Source: Colimorpha sp964483145
GTDB taxonomy: Bacteria; Bacteroidota; Bacteroidia; Bacteroidales; P3
DNA length: 47,898 nt
Reading direction: 5' to 3'
Assembly (NCBI GenBank): GCA_964483145.1
Contig: CAZAAK010000005.1
Span: 1-47,898, forward strand
Under the pieces are notes generated by a model. The model saw only the letters and a list, made by a program, of their open reading frames with translations. It made no database searches and was not told the DNA's origin. Both the position numbers and the translations under genes were made by a program. How positions within the stretch are numbered: the stretch's first letter is position 1; every line of letters starts with the position of its first letter. This document shows positions 7,677 through 16,546 of this stretch, piece after piece.

Positions 7677-10007
7677 ATGGCGAGAAGAATATGTTCCGTG
7701 TTGTTGCTGATGTTTTCCATTGCTGTTAGGGGACAGGTGGCTGTGGGAGAATGGCGCGATCACAACTCCTTTGTGTCTGCCCACAATGTTTGCATTGGGG
7801 GAGAACGCGTCTATGCAGCCACTCGCATGGCTATGTTTTGCTACGATAAAGAAGAACATTCTGTGCAGGCAATGACCAAGCAGACGGGGTTGACCGATGT
7901 GGGCATAAGTACCATCGCCTACAACCAGGAAGACAACTGTTTGGTAGTGGCTTACGGAAATTCGTCCGTTGATATTTGTCAGAGTGGATCAGTGAGCCAT
8001 ATTGCCGACATCCGACACAGTAGCATCAGCGGCAACAAAAAGATATACCATGTGCGTTTCCATGGCGGAAATGCTTACTTAGCCACAGGTTTTGGCATAG
8101 TAGTGGTGGATTTGTTGAGGAAAGAGATATTGGAAACCTACTATTTAGGCGAGAATGGCGATCGGTTGGCCGTTTACGATGTGGCATTCGCGGATAGTTT
8201 GATAGTAGCTGCCACCGATGGAGGGGTCCTTTACGCTCCTAAGGGAAGTAGCAATCTGCGCATTTCCGACATTTGGCAACGCGACACTGTCAGCCCTCTT
8301 TATGGTATGTCGGTGCGCATATTGGAGGTTAGCCGAGACCGATTGGTGGCTGCGGCATGCACCGATAACCCGGACAGCATGACTGTCTTTTATCAGCAGG
8401 ACGATGGCAGTTGGGGAAGTTGGGGCAAGAGTCGCGTGGAATCGTTGCGGTGTCACAATGGCTATATCCTCTTAAACCATTACGACCATATGGAAATCTA
8501 CAGCGAGGATTACTGTTTGGAGGCCGATATTGCCTCGTTACCCACCTATGGTATGTATGCTTGGGATGCCGATATCGATGCCGACGGCACATTGTGGGTG
8601 GGCCATGTGTGGGCAGGGCTGTTGCGAGTGCCGAAAGGCTATAGCGTGGCTTACTCTCTTTTGCCGGCGGGGCCCAATACCGATGACAATGTGTACAGCC
8701 TTACCACCACTAGCGACAGACTTTATCTTTGCCCGGGCGGCAAACAGGCTACCTACGAGAGCTCCAATATCGATGGCGATTTGGTCATTTACGATAACAC
8801 TGATGGAACATGGACCTCTGTGGGACGTGGCAACATTGCAACACAGTTTAAGGATGTGCTGAATGTGGCGGTAGACCCGCGAGAGAAGAGCCATGTGAGT
8901 GCAACGGCGTGGGGATTTGGGGTACTAGACATTAAAAACGATGAAGTACGGACTCTTTATGATCAAACCAATACCGACGGAGCGTTGACGGCCTATCAAT
9001 CGGGAGACTTCAAGCATCTGCGCGTTTCGGGCTTAGCCTATGATGACGAAGGTAATTTATGGATAACCAACTCGTTGGTGGATAACTCGTTGGCGGTTCG
9101 TTATCGCGATGGTTCATGGGCCTCCTTTGGCACAGCGGCTTTGTTCAACGGCTTGCGCGATCAGCAGTTGGAGGTAGACAAAATTATATGGGATAGCGTC
9201 AATGGATATAAATGGTTTGCCGGCCGGGCCAACCGCATCTACGTTCACGATGGCGATGGAAAAATGGCATATGTCAACCCTAATAACGGCAGTAAGTTGG
9301 AAACACACTCGGTGAGTTGTTTGGTACAGGACCGTTCCGGTGATATTTGGTTTGGTACTGACAAAGGCATAAAGGTTATATATGACGGTTATCGCGCTTT
9401 CGCCAATGGCGGCAATGGCGAAATGTCGCCTGTTACTTGTAGCAATATCCTCTATAGTGAAGACGGCATCTATGAATATTTGATGGCTTATGAGGGTATT
9501 ACTTGCATGGCCGTGGATGGTGCTAACCGCAAGTGGGTGGGTACGTCAAACAATGGTCTTTACATCCTCTCTGCCAATGGGTTAGAGGAATTGGCGCATT
9601 TTACCACAGCCAATAGCCCACTCTATGCCGACAAGATAGTTTGTGTAGCGGTGCATCCTGAAACTGGTGTGGTTTACATCGGTACAGCTTACGGGTTGCA
9701 GAGCTACCGGTCTACAGCCACCGTGGCCGGAAATTGGCCAGTGACCAATATTTACGCTTTCCCCAATCCAGTACGGCCGGGCTACGAAGGGCCTATTGCC
9801 ATCAAAGGTTTTGCAAGAGATGCCTTGGTGCACGTTACAGATGCTCGCGGTCATGTGGTCTACTCCACTACGGCTCAAGGTGGGCAGGCTATTTGGAACG
9901 GCATGAGTTCTGATGGAAACAGAGTGGCTAGTGGTACCTATTACGTTTTTGCTTCCGACAGTGCAGGTAAGATGCGATCGGTGACTAAAATATTAATAAT
10001 AAGATAG
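7677..10007 (+). CDS. porZ: PorZ-like T9SS surface beta-propeller protein
   Basis: A 776-aa protein with a signal peptide (about 1-20, ending VRGQ). The N-terminal 690 residues consist of short repeated propeller blades with motifs such as DRSGDIWFGTDKGIKV and NRKWVGTSNNGLYIL, the two-component-regulator propeller type. The C-terminal about 80 residues (IYAFPNPVRPGYEG through ILIIR) form a FlgD-like/T9SS C-terminal domain. Length and architecture match PorZ, the attachment-complex subunit that delivers A-LPS to the sortase PorU on the cell surface. It is followed two bases later by recO. A generic propeller protein with a sorting domain is the alternative. Confidence 0.82.
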   Translation: MARRICSVLLLMFSIAVRGQVAVGEWRDHNSFVSAHNVCIGGERVYAATRMAMFCYDKEEHSVQAMTKQTGLTDVGISTIAYNQEDNCLVVAYGNSSVDICQSGSVSHIADIRHSSISGNKKIYHVRFHGGNAYLATGFGIVVVDLLRKEILETYYLGENGDRLAVYDVAFADSLIVAATDGGVLYAPKGSSNLRISDIWQRDTVSPLYGMSVRILEVSRDRLVAAACTDNPDSMTVFYQQDDGSWGSWGKSRVESLRCHNGYILLNHYDHMEIYSEDYCLEADIASLPTYGMYAWDADIDADGTLWVGHVWAGLLRVPKGYSVAYSLLPAGPNTDDNVYSLTTTSDRLYLCPGGKQATYESSNIDGDLVIYDNTDGTWTSVGRGNIATQFKDVLNVAVDPREKSHVSATAWGFGVLDIKNDEVRTLYDQTNTDGALTAYQSGDFKHLRVSGLAYDDEGNLWITNSLVDNSLAVRYRDGSWASFGTAALFNGLRDQQLEVDKIIWDSVNGYKWFAGRANRIYVHDGDGKMAYVNPNNGSKLETHSVSCLVQDRSGDIWFGTDKGIKVIYDGYRAFANGGNGEMSPVTCSNILYSEDGIYEYLMAYEGITCMAVDGANRKWVGTSNNGLYILSANGLEELAHFTTANSPLYADKIVCVAVHPETGVVYIGTAYGLQSYRSTATVAGNWPVTNIYAFPNPVRPGYEGPIAIKGFARDALVHVTDARGHVVYSTTAQGGQAIWNGMSSDGNRVASGTYYVFASDSAGKMRSVTKILIIR

Positions 10008-10009
10008 CA

Positions 10010-10744
10010 ATGGTACCTACCCTCTCCACCGCAGCATTGGTATTGCACACTGTGCAGTATAAGGAGACCTCGGTGATAGCCAAGGTCTTTACGCGCCAAT
10101 TGGGAGTGCGGTCCTATATCCTAAAAGGAGTGCGTAAAGGTGGGAGTCGTACCAAGCAGAATTTGCTGCAGCCATTGAGTTATCTAGATTTGGTAGTGTA
10201 TAACAATCCAAAGACGCAACTCAACTATCTCAAGGAAATAGCACCTCACAACAGTCCTGTGCCGCAGATGCCGGAAGACGTGAGTGTGGTGGCAGTATGC
10301 AACGCTCTGCGATTTTTTATGACAGAGCTGCTATACAAGACTTTACGGGAGGAAGAACCGATGCCGGAATTATTCGATTATGTGGTTGACTGCGCTCGGT
10401 TTGCAGGTGACGGTAAAAGTCTTTCTAACCACCCGATATTCTTTCTGCTGAATGTATCGCGCTATCTGGGAATCAGACCTTTGGACAACTATAGCCAGCA
10501 CGAGCCCCTCTTTGACTTGCTCAACGGGCGTTATTGCCACGGTGGAGTAAATACGATGGAGCCCGCTACATCGCAATTGCTTCACTACTACCTACAGGCG
10601 GTAAACATGGGCAGCTCGGCGCCTCAGACTACTTTGACACAGCGCATAGAACTTATTAACAAATTGTTGGAATATTTCCAGCTCCACTTGGTCGAGTTCC
10701 GCAATTTCAAATCGCACGAGATATTACACACAGTACTGCAATAA
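10010..10744 (+). CDS. recO: DNA repair protein RecO
   Basis: A 244-aa protein with the RecO N-terminal OB-fold signature (LVLHTVQYKETSVIAKVFTR, then SYILKGVRKGGSRTK) and a helical C-terminal part. RecO loads RecA with RecF/RecR and anneals ssDNA in gap repair. I see no CxxC zinc pair in the C-terminal part. It starts two bases after the porZ stop, so expression is probably coupled to the upstream envelope genes. Confidence 0.93.
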   Translation: MVPTLSTAALVLHTVQYKETSVIAKVFTRQLGVRSYILKGVRKGGSRTKQNLLQPLSYLDLVVYNNPKTQLNYLKEIAPHNSPVPQMPEDVSVVAVCNALRFFMTELLYKTLREEEPMPELFDYVVDCARFAGDGKSLSNHPIFFLLNVSRYLGIRPLDNYSQHEPLFDLLNGRYCHGGVNTMEPATSQLLHYYLQAVNMGSSAPQTTLTQRIELINKLLEYFQLHLVEFRNFKSHEILHTVLQ

Positions 10745-10766
10745 AACAATAATAAAACAACAAAAC

Positions 10767-13103
10767 ATGAGAAAAGCACTTATCGCATTTTTGATTTTGC
10801 TCATTGGTTTGCCGGCAATGGGCCAATCGTGTTACTGGGTATTTTTTACCGATAAACAGGGTGTTACATTCGACCCTTACAGTTATTTTGATGCCAAAGC
10901 CATAGAGCGTTATCGTCTCAACGGTGCCGATCTCTACGACATCACCAACTATCCTCTCAACGCCAACTATGTAAGCCGCGTTGTTGCCATTGCCAATGAG
11001 GAGGTAGGGCAGAGCCGCTGGCTCAATGCCATGGCCGTGATGGCTACACCGGACCAAATCAACCAAATTGAGCAATTGTCATTTGTTGGCAGTACACAAA
11101 TAATTGCTAGTGGAATGCAGATAGCCGCCTGCCGCAAAAGCGTGCAAGCGGAAACATCTGATATGTTGGACGGGGACGAGCAGCCTGTGCTGGCCGACCA
11201 ATTGGTGCGCATGCAGGGCGATTTGTTCCGCAAGAAAGGTATTGATGGCAAGGGCATGCGTATTGCCGTGCTCGATGGCGGTTTTCCGCGCGTCAATACC
11301 CACAGTGCTTTCAATCATCTGCGTGAGGGCAAACGGATTCTTGACACTTGGAATTTCCCCAACAGGACATCCAATGTCTACGGGTGGAGTACCCACGGCC
11401 TGAATACACTCTCCTGCATAGCGGGCATTGTTGGTGACCAACAGCTGGGTTTGGCCACGGGCGCCGAATTTTTGCTCTACCGCACCGAAGTTGATGCCGA
11501 ACCCTTCAAAGAGGAGGTTTGGTGGATGCAGGCTATGGAACGTGCCGACCAGCACGGAGCCAACATCATTAGTAGCTCGTTAGGGTATGGAAAGGAACGC
11601 TATTTTACAAAAGATATGGATGGCACCTCGTATGTAGCCAAGGCTGGTAACTTGGCAGCCCGCAAAGGAATTCTAGTGGTCAATTCGGCTGGCAACGAGG
11701 CTGACTCTAGGCAGTGGAAGACCATCATCACCCCAGCTGATGCCGACAGCGTGCTTTGCGTTGGTGGCATCGAGTCCGACAACGTGCATTATAAACATAT
11801 CAGTTTCAGTTCTTTTGGCCCCAGTGCCGATGGCCGTTTGAAACCCAATGTAAGCGCCTATGGCCATGCATTAACTGCTGCCAACAGTGGCGATGACAAG
11901 ACCAATTGGGTCTATGGCACATCATTTTCCTGTCCACTAACTTCGGGTTTTATAGCCTGCGCTTGGCAGACATGTCCGGAAAAAACTGCTATGGAGATGT
12001 TCGACCTTATCCAAAAATCTGCCGATCTTTATCCCTATTACGACTACGCCCTCGGGTATGGTGTACCACAGGCTTCCTATTTTGTTAATGGTCCTCAGAA
12101 AAAGGCTCCGACTTTCAGAATTAGCGAAGATAAAGAACATGTGTTTGTTAACTTGTTGGAAGATGCGGAAGCGGCAACTATCTTCTCCAATAAACAATAT
12201 CCTAATGGCACTTTGGAGAGATACGCCAGTGTTGGCTTTGACGATATGACTACTACCGACACCATCTACTTCTTTAAAGGGGCTCTTGATAGCTGTACAC
12301 TCAATATCAACTATAAAGGATATACCGAATCTTATCGTTTGAGTAAGGAAGAGCAAGCTACTGTGGATAAGGATGTTCCTGGTTTTGGCCCCTATTACAA
12401 CAAGGTAGGCTATGCTTATAACTATAACCGCACTGCCGAAGATTTGGTTCCCAAAAAATGGGGCAAGAATGCCGAGTGGGAGGGCGGCTTTTACCTAATG
12501 TACGGCCTTGCAGTCCCCATCGTGGCCAAGGAAGAGTCCGTCAATCTGTGGTCGCCTGCTTTTCATATGGGATACCGCGTGATGCATGCTTTCTCCAAAA
12601 GCTATAAGATTGGTTTAGGAGTGGAATATGCTTCTGGAAACTACAACTATCCGTTAGAAAAGACCACTGGGTTCGACAATCTCTTCCAGATAAGTCTAGA
12701 GGAGGTTGACAAGAAACAGTTTCGCCGGAATGAAGTGGGTTTAGAACTCTTTCAGCGTGTGCGTATTATGCCTACCGGTGGGTTGATTTCCAATGGTTTG
12801 CATTGGGATTTGGGCGTCTATGCAAGCTATTGTTGGAGCAAATATTGGGTGCATTCCGATGCCATTTGCTATGCGTCCGAAGTTACTATGGAGTACCGCA
12901 ACCCGCATTGTTTGGACAATAACCCCGACCACCGTTTCATTTGGGGAATTGCCACCCGCCTCACCTATGACTGGATTGGCATCTATGCCCGTTACCGCAT
13001 GACAGGGTGGGCTACTAGCTATGATATGGACTATGATATATCATCGACTAGCTTTATGATGAATCTGCCCCGCCTCGAAATAGGCCTGCAACTTTGCTTC
13101 TAA
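10767..13103 (+). CDS. S8 subtilisin-like protease with C-terminal outer-membrane beta-barrel-like domain
   Basis: A 778-aa protein with a signal peptide (1-20, ending AMGQ). The subtilase triad is intact: D170 (RIAVLDGGF), H210 (GWSTHGLN) and S386 (YGTSFSCP), with oxyanion N310 (NSAGNE). Residues from about 440 to 550 look like a beta-sandwich linker. Residues about 556-778 are a run of amphipathic beta strands rich in aromatic residues (FYLMYGLAVPIV, LTYDWIGIYARYRMTGWA) ending in a C-terminal Phe (IGLQLCF). That pattern is typical of a small outer-membrane barrel and unlike a T9SS sorting domain. The gene lies 22 bases after recO. The protease call is certain; the barrel is inferred from the strand pattern. 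Confidence 0.9.
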   Translation: MRKALIAFLILLIGLPAMGQSCYWVFFTDKQGVTFDPYSYFDAKAIERYRLNGADLYDITNYPLNANYVSRVVAIANEEVGQSRWLNAMAVMATPDQINQIEQLSFVGSTQIIASGMQIAACRKSVQAETSDMLDGDEQPVLADQLVRMQGDLFRKKGIDGKGMRIAVLDGGFPRVNTHSAFNHLREGKRILDTWNFPNRTSNVYGWSTHGLNTLSCIAGIVGDQQLGLATGAEFLLYRTEVDAEPFKEEVWWMQAMERADQHGANIISSSLGYGKERYFTKDMDGTSYVAKAGNLAARKGILVVNSAGNEADSRQWKTIITPADADSVLCVGGIESDNVHYKHISFSSFGPSADGRLKPNVSAYGHALTAANSGDDKTNWVYGTSFSCPLTSGFIACAWQTCPEKTAMEMFDLIQKSADLYPYYDYALGYGVPQASYFVNGPQKKAPTFRISEDKEHVFVNLLEDAEAATIFSNKQYPNGTLERYASVGFDDMTTTDTIYFFKGALDSCTLNINYKGYTESYRLSKEEQATVDKDVPGFGPYYNKVGYAYNYNRTAEDLVPKKWGKNAEWEGGFYLMYGLAVPIVAKEESVNLWSPAFHMGYRVMHAFSKSYKIGLGVEYASGNYNYPLEKTTGFDNLFQISLEEVDKKQFRRNEVGLELFQRVRIMPTGGLISNGLHWDLGVYASYCWSKYWVHSDAICYASEVTMEYRNPHCLDNNPDHRFIWGIATRLTYDWIGIYARYRMTGWATSYDMDYDISSTSFMMNLPRLEIGLQLCF

Positions 13104-13212
13104 AAGAAGATTACTACACTAGCGGAGTGCTATTTGCACTTCCCTCCCAACCTTGAAGAAGGTTACACTATTATAAAGGATAATAATAACAACAGTAAAT
13201 ACATCACAGATT

Positions 13213-15213
13213 ATGACACTAGAAGAATTCCAAGCCGAATTGCGAGCCGGCATTCCCGATCCGTTGCCCGCTCCTCAACCTTATGACACCACCGTCAACC
13301 ACGCTCCCAAGCGCAAGGATATCCTTACCAAAGCCGAAAAAGAACTGGCTATCCGCAACGCTTTGCGTTACTTTGCTCCCAAATACCATGCTATGTTGGC
13401 TCCTGAGTTTGCCGAAGAGTTGCATAAGTATGGTCGCATTTACATGTACCGTCTGCGCCCGACATACCCAATGTATGCACGCCCCATTGACCAGTACCCC
13501 GCCAAGTGTCGTCAAGCTGCAGCTATTATGCTGATGATCCAGAACAACCTTGACCCTGCCGTTGCCCAACATCCGCACGAACTAATTACCTATGGTGGCA
13601 ATGGTGCTGTCTTTCAGAACTGGGCTCAGTACCGCTTGGCGATGAAATATTTGAGTGAAATGACCGAAGAGCAGACACTAGCTATGTACAGCGGTCACCC
13701 AATGGGTCTCTTCCCCTCGCATAAAGATGCTCCCCGTGTGGTGGTTACCAACGGCATGATGATTCCAAACTACAGTAAACCTGACGACTGGGAGCGTTAC
13801 AACGCTCTTGGCGTTACCCAATATGGTCAGATGACTGCCGGTAGTTACATGTACATTGGTCCTCAGGGTATTGTGCATGGCACAACAATTACGGTGCTCA
13901 ATGCCGCTCGTAAACTTGGCGGTGGCACTGCTGGCAAGCTCTTCATCACAGCAGGTCTTGGCGGCATGAGTGGCGCTCAGCCGAAGGCTGGCGATATTGC
14001 AGGGGTGGTCTCCATTACTGCAGAAATCAATCCCGCAGCCACCCAAAAGCGATATGCCCAAGGTTGGGTTGACGAGGTGCACGAGAACCTCGATGAACTT
14101 TTTGTAGCCGTCAATAAGGCTCGCCAACAGAAGACTGCCCGCAGTTTTGCCTATCAAGGAAATGTTGTTGACTTATGGGAATACTGTGCAGAGAAAGGCA
14201 TTCAGGTGGACCTCGGTTCCGACCAGACCTCGCTTCATAATCCCTGGGCTGGTGGTTACTATCCTGTGGGGATTGCCTTTGAACAAGCCAAGGTAATGAT
14301 GGCTGATGAACCCGAACTCTTCAAGGAAAAGGTGCAGGAGAGCCTCCGCCGCCATGTGGCAGCCATCAATAAGCTTACTGCCAAGGGAATGTACTTTTTC
14401 GACTATGGCAACGCTTTTCTGTTGGAAAGCAGTCGTGCAGGTGCCGATATTTGGAATGCCGACCATACTGCATTCCGCTACCCCTCTTATGTTCAAGACA
14501 TCATGGGACCTATGTGTTTTGACTATGGTTTCGGACCATTCCGTTGGGTCTGCACTAGTGGAAATCCCGAAGACCTTGATAAGAGTGACCAAATTGCTAT
14601 GGAAGTTTTGGGCGAAATTGCTGCCACTGCTCCGGCAGAAATTCAGCAGCAGATGCACGACAATATCACTTGGATCAAAGGAGCAAAGGCCAATAAATTG
14701 GTTGTTGGGTCCCAGGCCCGCATCCTTTATGCCGACTGCGAAGGTCGTACCAAGATTGCCGCCCGTTTCAACGAGGCTATCCGCAATGGCGAAATCAGCG
14801 CTCCTATCGTTCTTGGCCGCGACCATCACGATGTCAGCGGAACCGACTCCCCTTTCCGCGAAACCAGCAACATCTACGACGGATCCAACCGTTGTGCAGA
14901 TATGGCTGTGCAGAATGTTATTGGAGATGGTTTCCGCGGGGCAACATGGGTCTCCATTCACAACGGTGGCGGTGTAGGCTGGGGTGAAGTGATCAACGGA
15001 GGATTTGGTATGGTCCTTGACGGCACTGCCGACTGCGACCGCCGACTGCGCATGATGCTCTATTGGGATGTAAATAATGGCATTAGCCGCCGTAGTTGGG
15101 CCCGCAATGAAGGTGCCATGTTTGCCATCAAGCGTGCCATGGATAGCAATCCCGACCTCAAGGTTACCATGCCCAACTTAGTGGATGATAAGATTCTTGA
15201 GGATCTATTCTAA
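13213..15213 (+). CDS. hutU: Urocanate hydratase (urocanase)
   Basis: A 666-aa enzyme converting urocanate to imidazolonepropionate in histidine degradation, with NAD+ as electrophilic cofactor. It has the hallmark GLGGMSGAQPKA nucleotide-binding motif and the conserved segments ITYGGNGAVFQNWAQYRL and SDQTSLHNPWAGGYYP. It is about 110 residues longer than the classical enzyme (about 555 aa), as I recall for Bacteroidetes versions. Other hut genes (hutH, hutI, ftcD) are absent from the window. Its stop codon overlaps the ATG of the next gene (TAATG). Confidence 0.95.
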   Translation: MTLEEFQAELRAGIPDPLPAPQPYDTTVNHAPKRKDILTKAEKELAIRNALRYFAPKYHAMLAPEFAEELHKYGRIYMYRLRPTYPMYARPIDQYPAKCRQAAAIMLMIQNNLDPAVAQHPHELITYGGNGAVFQNWAQYRLAMKYLSEMTEEQTLAMYSGHPMGLFPSHKDAPRVVVTNGMMIPNYSKPDDWERYNALGVTQYGQMTAGSYMYIGPQGIVHGTTITVLNAARKLGGGTAGKLFITAGLGGMSGAQPKAGDIAGVVSITAEINPAATQKRYAQGWVDEVHENLDELFVAVNKARQQKTARSFAYQGNVVDLWEYCAEKGIQVDLGSDQTSLHNPWAGGYYPVGIAFEQAKVMMADEPELFKEKVQESLRRHVAAINKLTAKGMYFFDYGNAFLLESSRAGADIWNADHTAFRYPSYVQDIMGPMCFDYGFGPFRWVCTSGNPEDLDKSDQIAMEVLGEIAATAPAEIQQQMHDNITWIKGAKANKLVVGSQARILYADCEGRTKIAARFNEAIRNGEISAPIVLGRDHHDVSGTDSPFRETSNIYDGSNRCADMAVQNVIGDGFRGATWVSIHNGGGVGWGEVINGGFGMVLDGTADCDRRLRMMLYWDVNNGISRRSWARNEGAMFAIKRAMDSNPDLKVTMPNLVDDKILEDLF

Positions 15214-15743
15214 TGTTCGAATACTGCATTCTCGGGCCGTCCCAACTCGACGAAATCTTAGCTATTGAGGCGGAGGTTCTGTCGGAATTGGAACGGCCCG
15301 ATTTGCTTCGTCGCAACACTCCTAGTATGTGGTGGGATTGCTTGCTTCCTCCCCATACTGCGCTAGGCGTTAAAGTAGGGGAGAGATTGGTGGCTTTGGC
15401 TGTGTTGTACCTTCCCGATCCAGGGGGTGAAGAAGACCTCGCATCCAAGTTAAGTGACGTGAAGCTGGAAGGGCAAAAATCGGCTAACTATAAAATCTGC
15501 ATGGTCTTGCCCAATTTTAGGGGGTATGGTCTTCAACGCCTTTTGGGTGAAAGGTTGGAGTCTGTGGCCGCCAAACAGAAAGTTTCTTTGCTATGCTCCA
15601 CCGCATCGCCCTACAACGGAGCCAGTATTGCCAATCTTTTGAGGTTAGGCTACCGCTACAATCGCACCCTTAATAAGTATGGGTCTGTCAGAAATCTCTA
15701 TTACAAAACGATCCATCCTAGGCAGTGCTCTTGGCCTAATTGA
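15213..15743 (+). CDS. GNAT-family N-acetyltransferase
   Basis: A 176-aa protein with a GNAT-like fold order: an N-terminal sensor segment, a central strand (ICMVLPNFRGYGLQRLLGERL, matching motif A with an R-G-Y-G-L acetyl-CoA loop) and a later segment (CSTASPYNGASIANLLRLGY) typical of motif B. The substrate is unknown. It overlaps the hutU stop by one base, so it is translationally coupled, which could suggest modification of a hut pathway compound or simply shared transcription. Confidence 0.82.
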   Translation: MFEYCILGPSQLDEILAIEAEVLSELERPDLLRRNTPSMWWDCLLPPHTALGVKVGERLVALAVLYLPDPGGEEDLASKLSDVKLEGQKSANYKICMVLPNFRGYGLQRLLGERLESVAAKQKVSLLCSTASPYNGASIANLLRLGYRYNRTLNKYGSVRNLYYKTIHPRQCSWPN

Positions 15744-15870
15744 TACCCCTACGTTATCAAAAACGGAGGCAGGTGTGGCGTTGTGTTTATGGGAAGTTTA
15801 GGAGGGCAGGTTATCTAAAGCAACCATAATCATGGCGTGTTGTTACTTTTTTGTGAGTGACAAGTAGGCA

Positions 15871-15889
15871 TTTGCAAGTTACTTGCAAA
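15871..15889. promoter_or_regulatory. Perfect 9-1-9 palindrome, putative operator of the metal-efflux cluster
   Basis: TTTGCAAGT-T-ACTTGCAAA: perfect nine-base arms around one base. It lies 46 bases upstream of the TACTTTTG -10 box and about 110 bases upstream of the first efflux-cluster gene. The 9-1-9 layout is that of Fur/Zur-type boxes, although the arm sequence is not the classical one. No regulator gene is adjacent. Confidence 0.65.
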
Positions 15890-15935
15890 GTTGTAGATGC
15901 TAGGTGGAAAAAGAAGTAGAGCCATTTTTTTTTAC

Positions 15936-15943
15936 TACTTTTG
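15936..15943 (+). promoter_or_regulatory. -10 box (TACTTTTG) of the metal-efflux cluster
   Basis: A perfect TAnnTTTG, 54 bases upstream of the ATG at 15998. No TTG lies at 19 bases upstream, which fits a promoter that needs an activator or is bound by a regulator at the nearby palindrome. Confidence 0.55.
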
Positions 15944-15997
15944 CAATCGTTGCGGAGGCGGATAACTTTTGCCAGAATCGATTGCAATGTTTGTAGT

Positions 15998-16444
15998 ATG
16001 AGGCATTTAGTGGCAAAAATACTTGTTCTTTTGGCATGTTCGGTCATCATGCTTCATGCTTTTGTGCCACACCATCATCATAATTTTGAGGCAGGCGGAG
16101 GATTGTTTTTTGATGCAGGGATGGGATGCCAGTGCGATGGTGGTTGCCATCATCCTGGCAGTGATTGTCACCATCATACCCATCACCCTTTTGACATTTG
16201 TCTGATTCAGGAGATGCTCTCCCATTTGATTATTTCTACGGGTGACGACCAATGGTCCTTGTCGGAATTGATAGTAGCCGAGGCTAACAATTTTGTGATG
16301 TTGGATTTTTGTAACGTACAGTTCGATTTTTCTGGGCTTGCTGTTGTAGGTTTACCGTTTCGGTGGTTGCCAGAGGTTGTTCGGATTTCTATTGGACCTA
16401 TGTTGGGTGCAACCCTTCTGAGGGCTCCCCCGATGGTATCTTAA
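15998..16444 (+). CDS. His/Cys-rich small envelope protein of the metal-efflux cluster
   Basis: A 148-aa protein. I chose the ATG at 15998 (MRHLVAKILVLLACSV) because it starts a hydrophobic leader and lies downstream of the -10 box. Residues about 23-67 are rich in His and Cys (PHHHHNF, CQCDGGCHHPGSDCHHHTHH), a likely metal-binding stretch exposed to the periplasm. The rest is hydrophobic with no known motif. It resembles the small Bacteroidetes proteins (DUF6769-type) found ahead of CusB/CzcB adaptors. A role as periplasmic metal chaperone or sensor is inferred from composition and position. Confidence 0.75.
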   Translation: MRHLVAKILVLLACSVIMLHAFVPHHHHNFEAGGGLFFDAGMGCQCDGGCHHPGSDCHHHTHHPFDICLIQEMLSHLIISTGDDQWSLSELIVAEANNFVMLDFCNVQFDFSGLAVVGLPFRWLPEVVRISIGPMLGATLLRAPPMVS

Positions 16445-16452
16445 GTTGAATT

Positions 16453-16504
16453 GGCAATTCTATAGTTTTGTGTAAATTGCCATGCTTGTTGCCGTTTGGC
16501 AACA
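16453..16504 (+). other. Two tandem hairpins between the His-rich gene and the efflux adaptor gene
   Basis: GGCAATT (16453-16459) pairs with AATTGCC (16475-16481). TGTTGCC (16487-16493) pairs with GGCAACA (16498-16504) around a GTTT loop. No T-tract follows, so this is not a standard terminator. It may set the relative expression of the two genes or stabilise a processed mRNA end. Confidence 0.5.
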
Positions 16505-16546
16505 GCAGAGGTGTTATTTTACGAATTCGATATCAATACACTGTTT

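Noticed and set aside
13151..13170. Small AACCTT/AAGGTT hairpin before hutU as a terminator
   Set aside because: Only six base pairs and no T-tract follows; it could equally be chance.
14173..14961. 262-codon minus-strand frame
   Set aside because: Antisense to urocanase, with no independent support.
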